From TMED14 sp002167805 (GTDB taxonomy: Bacteria > Bacteroidota > Bacteroidia > Flavobacteriales > Schleiferiaceae), in NCBI GenBank assembly GCA_965655795.1, contig CBFHHY010000015.1, positions 1 to 21,377 on the forward strand: a DNA stretch of 21,377 nucleotides, read 5' to 3'. Both the position numbers and the translations under genes were made by a program. Positions 16,176 to 21,377 of the stretch are shown here, in pieces (within the stretch, counting starts at the first letter, position 1; every line of letters begins with the position of its first letter). The notes beneath the pieces are model-generated. The model saw nothing but the letters and a program-made list of their open reading frames with translations, was not told where the DNA came from and did not search any database.

Positions 16176-17630
16176 TCAAAGCGTTTTTCGTAATCGCGCC
16201 ACTGGAATATTTAACTGTTCTCTGTATTTAGCAATAGTTCGCCTCGCAATTGGATAACCTTTTTCTTTTAACAGGCGAGCTAAAGATTCATCCGTCAACG
16301 GACTGCGTTTATCTTCATCACGAATGCTTTCCTCTAAAATTTTCTTTATTTCACGCGTTGAAACCTCTTCACCTTCCGCGTTTAACATTGATTCCGAAAA
16401 GAATTTTTTTATCAAAAATGTTCCGAATGGAGTTTGCACATACTTATTACTTGCCACCCTAGATACCGTTGAAATATCCATATCTATATCTTCTGCAATG
16501 TCTTTTAAAATCATGGGCTTCAGATTTTTTTCATCTCCAGAAAGAAAGTATTCTTCTTGAAATTTCATTATCGATGACATCGTTAGAATTAATGTTTGTT
16601 GGCGTTGCTTAATCGCATCCACAAACCATTTTGCAGCTTCTAATTTTTGCTTAACAAAAACGAATGCCTCTTTTTCTTTTTCTGATTTAAAAGATTTTGT
16701 GCTTTTATAATGACTAAGCATATCCTTATACTCTCTTGAAAGGGTCAATTCCGGAGCATTTCTTCCATTCAGCTGAAGTTCTAACTTCCCATCAAGAATT
16801 TGAATGGTGTAATCTGGGACAATTGTTTGAAAATTTTCTCCACTAAAAGAAACATTATTTCCTGGCTTTGGGCTAAGTCTGCTAATTTCAAAAATCGCAT
16901 TTTTCAAATCTTTTTCGTCAACATTAAGCGACGCTTTTAATTTATCAAAATGTCTTTTTGAAAGTTCCTCAAAAAAATCTGATACAATTTTTTTTATCAA
17001 GTCTCTTTGATCTCCTTGGGGCTTACGATCAATTTGGATTAATAAACATTCTCTCAAATCTCTTGCTCCAACTCCTGGAGGATCCATAGACTGAATTATA
17101 CTCAAAGCTTCTAAAAGCTCTGGCTCTTCAACTGATATTCCTAAACCAAAAGCAAGGTCATCAATAACATCTATTGGTTCACGGCGAATGTAACCGTCAT
17201 TCTCAATAGTACCAATTAGGTATTTACAAAGAGCCTCTTTTTTTGGGCTAATAGATCGCATCGCTAACTGATCATTAAGAACATCTGATAAATCTTTGGA
17301 AATAACAACGGGCAAGGAATATAATTCATCATCTGAGGAGAAATTATTTGCTTTAAGCTTATAGTCTGGAGTTTCATCATCTGAGATATAATCATCCATA
17401 GGATCATATTCTACAGTTTCATTTTCATTACTTAACTCCTGTTCCCACTCATTCTCTAACTCACTATTTCCCTCTTTTTCTGAACCTTCCTCGAGCGCCG
17501 GGTTGATTTCAAGCTCTTCTTGAATCCTATCCTCCAAAGATTGCGTTGGAAGCTGTATTAGCTTCATTAGCTGAATTTGCTGAGGCGATAGCTTTTGTTG
17601 AAGCTTTTGACTGAGTGTTTGTTTTAACAT
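16176..17630 (-). CDS. rpoN: RNA polymerase sigma-54 factor
   Basis: The 484-residue length is normal for RpoN. Region I at the N-terminus is rich in Gln and Leu (LKQTLSQKLQQKLSPQQIQLMKLIQLP) and is the part that contacts enhancer-binding activators. An acidic region II follows (about 50-115), then the core-binding domain. The C-terminal DNA-binding part includes the helix-turn-helix ILKDIAEDIDMDISTVSRV and the RpoN box ARRTIAKYRE (462-471), which reads the -24 promoter element. The start is well placed because MLKQTLSQKLQQKLSPQQ is the usual beginning. The gene follows asnS by nine bases, so the two are probably one transcript. No enhancer-binding activator is in the window, and none of the promoters I could suggest here is of the GG-N10-GC sigma-54 type. 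Confidence 0.97.
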   Translation of the reverse strand: MLKQTLSQKLQQKLSPQQIQLMKLIQLPTQSLEDRIQEELEINPALEEGSEKEGNSELENEWEQELSNENETVEYDPMDDYISDDETPDYKLKANNFSSDDELYSLPVVISKDLSDVLNDQLAMRSISPKKEALCKYLIGTIENDGYIRREPIDVIDDLAFGLGISVEEPELLEALSIIQSMDPPGVGARDLRECLLIQIDRKPQGDQRDLIKKIVSDFFEELSKRHFDKLKASLNVDEKDLKNAIFEISRLSPKPGNNVSFSGENFQTIVPDYTIQILDGKLELQLNGRNAPELTLSREYKDMLSHYKSTKSFKSEKEKEAFVFVKQKLEAAKWFVDAIKQRQQTLILTMSSIMKFQEEYFLSGDEKNLKPMILKDIAEDIDMDISTVSRVASNKYVQTPFGTFLIKKFFSESMLNAEGEEVSTREIKKILEESIRDEDKRSPLTDESLARLLKEKGYPIARRTIAKYREQLNIPVARLRKTL

Positions 17631-17639
17631 TTTTCCGAA

Positions 17640-19073
17640 TCAAAAATCTGCATTGCCGGGGGTCCTAGGAAAAGGAATTACATCACGGATATTCGACATT
17701 CCTGTAACAAACTGAACCATCCTTTCGAAACCAAGTCCGAATCCAGAATGAATACAACTTCCAAATTTTCGTGTATCTAAATACCAATCCAGGTGGTCAG
17801 GATCAATCCCTACATCTTTCATTTTTTCAACAAGAATATCGTAACGCTCTTCTCTCTGGCTCCCTCCAGCAATTTCTCCAATACCTGGAAATAAGACATC
17901 CATAGCCCTAACCGTTCTGCCATCATCATTTAAGCGCATATAAAAAGCCTTAATATTTGCTGGGTAATCAAAGAGAATTACAGGGCTTTTGAAATGCTTT
18001 TCGACTAAAAATCTTTCATGTTCACTCTGTAAATCTACACCCCATTTAGAAATAGGAAATTTAAACTTACCTTTTTTATTCGGCTTACTTTTCATGAGAA
18101 TTTCTATAGCCTCAGAATAACTGCATCGAATAAAATTATTATTACTTACAAACTTTAATTTTTCGATTAAACCCATACTGTTTCGCTGCTCTTTGGGTTT
18201 ATTTTTTTCCTCTTGTGCTAAGCGATCATCTAAAAAATTCAAATCCTCTTTTGATTTTTTTAAAACTTGATCGATAATGAACTTACATAAATCTTGTGCA
18301 AGATCCATGTTGTCATTTAAATCATAGAATGCCATTTCTGGTTCAATCATCCAAAATTCGGAGAGATGTCTTGTGGTGTTCGAGTTTTCCGCACGAAAAG
18401 TTGGTCCAAATGTATACACCTTTCCTAAAGCCATAGCACCTAATTCCCCTTCAAGCTGGCCGCTTACAGTTAAATTGGTTGATTTTCCAAAAAAATCAAA
18501 ATCAAAATTTACATCACCTAAGTCGTCTTTAGGAAGATTTTCCAGTGGTAAAGTTGTTACCTTGAAAAGCTCTCCTGCCCCTTCAGCATCACTAGAAGTA
18601 ATTATTGGAGTATGTAAATTAAAAAACCCATTTTCATTAAAAAATTCGTGTACCGCAAATGATGCGGTGTGCCTGATTCTCATAACAGCTGAAAAAGTAT
18701 TTGTGCGCATGCGCAAGTGCGCCTTTTCTCGCAAAAATTCAAGAGAATGCCGCTTGGGTTGTATTGGGTATAAATCCGAAGAGCAATCTCCCAAAATATC
18801 TAGTTCTTTTACCTCAATCTCTATTGACTGTCCCTGGCCTTTGCTTTCTACGATATTACCAGTAAGCGATATACAACTACCGGTTGTAATTCTTTTTAGA
18901 AACTCCTCGTCAAAATCAGCGTATTCAACAACGCATTGAATGGAAGACTGGCATGAGCCATCATTCAGAGCTATAAATCTCTTTGATCGAAAAGTTCGAA
19001 CCCAGCCCTCAAGAGATGCGATCTCTCCAACTTTTTGAGAATTTAAAATTTGAGAGATTGAAGTTTTTGGCAT
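17640..19073 (-). CDS. asnS: Asparaginyl-tRNA synthetase
   Basis: The 477 residues form a class IIb aminoacyl-tRNA synthetase, which charges tRNA-Asn with asparagine in the cytoplasm. The N-terminal OB-fold anticodon-binding domain (1 to about 110) contains EGWVRTFRSKRFIALNDGS. The catalytic domain shows motif 2 FRAENSNTTRHLSEFWMIEPE (226-246) and motif 3 GFGLGFERMVQF (444-455), with the ending RDVIPFPRTPGNADF. The ending and the Asn-type residues separate it from aspartyl- and lysyl-tRNA synthetases. A lysine-rich insert of about 70 residues (near 265-340) between motifs 2 and 3 is usual for this bacterial type. It is the first gene of a probable asnS-rpoN transcript. The 205-base divergent region upstream contains no strong -7 box on this strand (closest CATTTTTG). 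Confidence 0.97.
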   Translation of the reverse strand: MPKTSISQILNSQKVGEIASLEGWVRTFRSKRFIALNDGSCQSSIQCVVEYADFDEEFLKRITTGSCISLTGNIVESKGQGQSIEIEVKELDILGDCSSDLYPIQPKRHSLEFLREKAHLRMRTNTFSAVMRIRHTASFAVHEFFNENGFFNLHTPIITSSDAEGAGELFKVTTLPLENLPKDDLGDVNFDFDFFGKSTNLTVSGQLEGELGAMALGKVYTFGPTFRAENSNTTRHLSEFWMIEPEMAFYDLNDNMDLAQDLCKFIIDQVLKKSKEDLNFLDDRLAQEEKNKPKEQRNSMGLIEKLKFVSNNNFIRCSYSEAIEILMKSKPNKKGKFKFPISKWGVDLQSEHERFLVEKHFKSPVILFDYPANIKAFYMRLNDDGRTVRAMDVLFPGIGEIAGGSQREERYDILVEKMKDVGIDPDHLDWYLDTRKFGSCIHSGFGLGFERMVQFVTGMSNIRDVIPFPRTPGNADF

Positions 19074-19212
19074 GATAGATGATAGATTTGAATTCTTTTA
19101 CAAAAATGAGTAAAATTCATTAATAGATCTAGTTTAATTTGAACAAACGATTTTATTAAAATTATATCTTAACATTTAAAGGCTTTCTATTTAAAATTTC
19201 GTAACAATCTAA

Positions 19213-19238
19213 GAAACATTTTTTTCATAAAACGTTTC
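19213..19238 (+). promoter_or_regulatory. Candidate TetR operator (inverted repeat)
   Basis: Ten-base arms GAAACATTTT and AAAACGTTTC pair at nine of ten positions across a six-base spacer. The repeat begins 66 bases before the TTG start of the TetR-type gene and covers the -33/spacer region of its likely promoter. Size and position are what is expected of a self-regulating TetR operator. The outer arms include G and C positions, which makes chance in AT-rich DNA less likely. Confidence 0.55.
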
Positions 19239-19243
19239 CGTAG

Positions 19244-19251
19244 TATATTTG
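19244..19251 (+). promoter_or_regulatory. -7 box of the TetR-tolC promoter
   Basis: TATATTTG is a perfect match to the Bacteroidota -7 consensus TAnnTTTG. It would start transcription about 20 bases before the TTG at 19279. A T-run (19219-19225) lies near the -33 position without a clear TTG, inside the candidate operator. Confidence 0.6.
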
Positions 19252-19278
19252 CCTTCTAAAAATTTAATATCATTTTAA

Positions 19279-19914
19279 TTGGCTAAAAGTTCATGTTCAT
19301 CAATTTGTGAAAAAGCCCTATGGCTATTTCAGCGCTTCGGCCTCAGAGCTGTCACAATGGATGATGTGTCAAAAGAAATGTCAATCAGTAAAAAAACGCT
19401 TTACACTTTTTTTCAAAACAAATCTGATTTAGTAGATCAGGCGATTAGAAAAAAAATGCAAGCAAATGAAAATGAGTTAAAATCAATAAAAAAGGTTTCA
19501 AAAAATGCAATCGAAGAAATTATTGCGATGCACTCAAGTCTTGTAGAGATTTCTGAACAATTTAGCAAGAATTTTTTTGCTCTGAAAAAATATTATCCGG
19601 ATACCTTTAAATGGGTTCTTGAACAAGCAAAAAAAACTACACTTCGAGTTTTTAAAGAAAATATTGAACGAGGCGTATCCGAGGGCATTTATAAACGAAC
19701 ACTTGATATTGAAAAACTTTCTTTACTCAGGCACTTCACGATTACTGGAATAATTGAAGACGAGAGTTTAACTCAGGATATTGTTCTAAGGAATGCACTT
19801 TTAAATAATAGTCTGATTATGCATCTTCAATTTATATCAACTTCTAAAGGTGTAATGAGGCTCAAAGATTCTTTATTGTTAAATCAAAACTTTGCAAAAT
19901 CTTTTTTCGAATGA
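19279..19914 (+). CDS. TetR/AcrR-family transcriptional regulator, TTG start
   Basis: The 211 residues begin with a TetR-type DNA-binding domain: ICEKALWLFQRFGLRAVTMDDV, then the helix-turn-helix VSKEMSISKKTLYTFFQNKSDLV (about 30-52). A helical ligand-binding and dimerisation part follows. The codon directly before the TTG at 19279 is a TAA stop in frame, and the first in-frame ATG (19360, M27) would remove helix 1. TTG is therefore almost certainly the real start. The stop overlaps the start of the TolC gene (ATGA), and that coupling says the protein controls the efflux operon it heads, most likely as a repressor released by a pump substrate. A candidate operator and a good -7 box lie just upstream. 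The ligand is unknown. Confidence 0.9.
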   Translation: MAKSSCSSICEKALWLFQRFGLRAVTMDDVSKEMSISKKTLYTFFQNKSDLVDQAIRKKMQANENELKSIKKVSKNAIEEIIAMHSSLVEISEQFSKNFFALKKYYPDTFKWVLEQAKKTTLRVFKENIERGVSEGIYKRTLDIEKLSLLRHFTITGIIEDESLTQDIVLRNALLNNSLIMHLQFISTSKGVMRLKDSLLLNQNFAKSFFE

Positions 19915-21257
19915 AAAAAATATATTTACTTCTATCCATTATACTGCTTCCCTTAACTTCTAATGCCCAAAAAACTTCCAAAATATCAGCCCTTAGTTTT
20001 AATGATGCCATAAAACTAGCTTTGGAAAACAATGCAAATGTGAAAGTGCAGTCGCTTGAGCGCAAAGTTGCAAAAAAAGCCATCTATCAAAAAATAGCAC
20101 TTGGCTTACCGTCTATTTCAGTTGGTCAAAACTATACAGATAATATAGAATTACCTGCTCAATTTTTTGATATTGATGGAGATGGCACTAATGAGAAATT
20201 TCAATTTGGTAATCGTTACAATGCTGTCGGAGGGATAGGTGTGAATCAACTGGTCTTTGACGGATCTTATATTGTAGCTGTTTTGGCTTCCAAAGTATTA
20301 ACTACTCAAGCTCAAGAAAATTATAAAAAATCTATTTTGCAGGCAAAGCAAGACGTCTCTCAGGCATATCATTTAGCAATTGTTTTAGAAAAGAACCTGG
20401 AAGCACTAAAAGCCACGATAAAAAGCTCCAAAGAGAGCCTTAAAAGTGTAAAAGCCATGGTTAAAGAAGGTTTTGTGGAAGACCTGCAAGCGGACCAATT
20501 AAATTTAATTGTTAAGAATCTTGAAATCAATTCTATCAATCTGGTGAATCAAATTTATATTGCTCATCAGCTCTTAATACTTCATTGCGGGTTGTCTCCA
20601 GAATCTAAATTAAATCTAACCTCTTCCATTGAATCGCTTTTGGTTTCTCCCAATGCTGCCCAAGCCCTGCTATCAAGCGAATTTGATGTTTCAAAACATG
20701 TAGATTTCAAGTTAATGGAAAGCAATAAAATGGGTCAAAAATTAAACTTACAAAATGAAAAAATTCAGTTTCTGCCCAAAATTTATGCTGGATATAATTT
20801 AAATAGACAATTTGTTAGTGAGGATGCCAATGTTTTTGACTCCGATGGATTTCAGAGTAATAATGTAAGTTTTTCTTCATGGAATTTATCTGCATCTCTT
20901 CCAATATTTAATTCAGGAGTAAGGATTGCAAAAATCCAGGAAGAAAAAATTAAGCTTCAAGAGTTAGATATACTCTTAAAAAATACTGAAATGGGATTAA
21001 TCTTAAGGCACAAGCAGGCAAGAGCAGAGTATGCTAATTCGCTCAAAATATACCAATTGCAATTAGAAGGAGCTAAAGTCTCAAAACGGATTTTAAAAAA
21101 TGCTGAGGCCAAATTAAGAGTGGGAACAATCTCTTCAATGGAATATGCTCAAGTTTCTAACCAATACCAAGAGTCGATAACAGCAATGCTTCAATCTGCA
21201 AATAACACCTTAAACAAGAAAGTTGCTCTTGAGACCTCGCTTGGCGAGGTGAAGTAA
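19911..21257 (+). CDS. TolC-family outer-membrane efflux protein
   Basis: The 448-residue length fits the family. A signal peptide ends at SNAQ (residue 20). Two repeats of the TolC/OEP fold follow, with the usual opening LSFNDAIKLALENNANVKV, long helical stretches rich in Ala, Lys, Gln and Glu, and the conserved region LPAQFF...FGNRYNAVGGIGVNQLVFDGSYI. The second repeat includes SASLPIFNSGVRIAKIQEEKIKLQELD and LRVGTISSMEYAQVSNQYQE. The protein forms the outer-membrane duct of a tripartite pump. It is coupled to the TetR gene by an ATGA overlap and is followed 34 bases later by the presumed adaptor gene. An acidic DIDGDGTNE loop sits in the first repeat beside LPAQFF. It resembles a calcium-binding loop and is not a defining TolC motif. 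Confidence 0.92.
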   Translation: MKKIYLLLSIILLPLTSNAQKTSKISALSFNDAIKLALENNANVKVQSLERKVAKKAIYQKIALGLPSISVGQNYTDNIELPAQFFDIDGDGTNEKFQFGNRYNAVGGIGVNQLVFDGSYIVAVLASKVLTTQAQENYKKSILQAKQDVSQAYHLAIVLEKNLEALKATIKSSKESLKSVKAMVKEGFVEDLQADQLNLIVKNLEINSINLVNQIYIAHQLLILHCGLSPESKLNLTSSIESLLVSPNAAQALLSSEFDVSKHVDFKLMESNKMGQKLNLQNEKIQFLPKIYAGYNLNRQFVSEDANVFDSDGFQSNNVSFSSWNLSASLPIFNSGVRIAKIQEEKIKLQELDILLKNTEMGLILRHKQARAEYANSLKIYQLQLEGAKVSKRILKNAEAKLRVGTISSMEYAQVSNQYQESITAMLQSANNTLNKKVALETSLGEVK

Positions 21258-21291
21258 ACATTAAAAAAAACAAACACGAACAATTTCAACT

Positions 21292-21377
21292 ATGACAAAA
21301 CAAGTTTTTTTCTTTTCACTAATTGCCTTATTAACGGGCTCATGTTCTACAAAATCAGTGGAAACCTCCATTGAATC
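21292..21377 (+). CDS. N-terminus of a lipoprotein, probably RND efflux periplasmic adaptor, cut off by window edge
   Basis: The first 28 codons are visible: MTKQVFFFSLIALLTGSCST and a short polar stretch. Residues 5-17 are hydrophobic and end in GSC, a Bacteroidota-type lipoprotein signal with C18 as the lipid-anchored residue. The assignment as a membrane fusion (adaptor) protein rests on position alone: in Bacteroidota the order TetR, TolC, adaptor lipoprotein, RND pump is very common. No domain of the mature protein is inside the window. Confidence 0.6.
   Translation, partial: MTKQVFFFSLIALLTGSCSTKSVETSIE

Noticed and set aside
18373..18939. 188-codon open frame on the plus strand opposite asnS
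   Set aside because: It lies wholly antisense to a strongly conserved gene, its product has no recognisable domain or signal peptide, and its composition is that expected of a shadow frame.
1..21377. CRISPR arrays, tRNA or rRNA genes, insertion sequences, phage or plasmid genes
   Set aside because: Scanned by eye on both strands. No spaced direct repeats, cloverleaf, transposase or integrase was seen. Very small RNAs cannot be excluded without a computed search.

Overview
The window is AT-rich DNA (roughly a third GC by eye) from a member of the Bacteroidota, most likely a marine or freshwater Flavobacteriales-type bacterium. The evidence is a SusC/SusD pair, two secreted proteins carrying type IX secretion (T9SS) sorting domains (one type A, one type B), start codons without Shine-Dalgarno sequences, and several matches to the Bacteroidota -7 promoter box TAnnTTTG. 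No rRNA, tRNA, CRISPR array, insertion sequence or phage gene was seen. No intergenic gap exceeds about 210 bases.

Layout. (1) 1-7335, minus strand: a small starch/maltodextrin utilisation locus in the order susC, susD, a T9SS-sorted protein with a starch-binding-like domain, an intrinsic terminator, and a SusA-like GH13 neopullulanase/alpha-amylase that runs off the left edge. (2) 7482-7898, minus: a BrxA/BrxB-family bacilliredoxin. (3) 8070-12000, plus: a tightly coupled four-gene operon of a LolA-like outer-membrane lipoprotein-sorting protein, two FtsX/MacB-type permeases (ATGA overlaps) and a LolD/MacB-type ATPase. This is a complete candidate envelope export machine. (4) 12011-19073, minus: uvrC, a 725-residue T9SS type B cargo protein, rpoN (sigma-54) and asnS. 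(5) 19279-21377, plus: a TetR-type regulator with a TTG start, a TolC-family outer membrane protein overlapping it by ATGA, and the first 28 codons of a lipoprotein that is probably the periplasmic adaptor of an RND efflux pump.

How they work together. In region 1, SusD captures and SusC imports malto-oligosaccharides across the outer membrane. The T9SS-exported protein probably binds alpha-glucan at the surface, and the SusA-like enzyme cuts imported chains. Region 3 looks like a Lol-type ABC system whose substrate is unknown. Region 5 is a regulated efflux operon with a visible inverted repeat over its promoter.

The families are all recognisable and I found no convincing wholly new system. 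The most unusual signals are regulatory. Twice, an intrinsic terminator of the same AAAGGCC/GGCCTTT design ends 6-17 bases before the next start codon, and its U-tract (TTTATTTTT) also resembles a -7 box. A 17-bp exact tandem duplication sits at the start of the Lol-like operon and supplies a correctly spaced -33/-7 pair. A 10-bp-arm inverted repeat lies over the TetR promoter.
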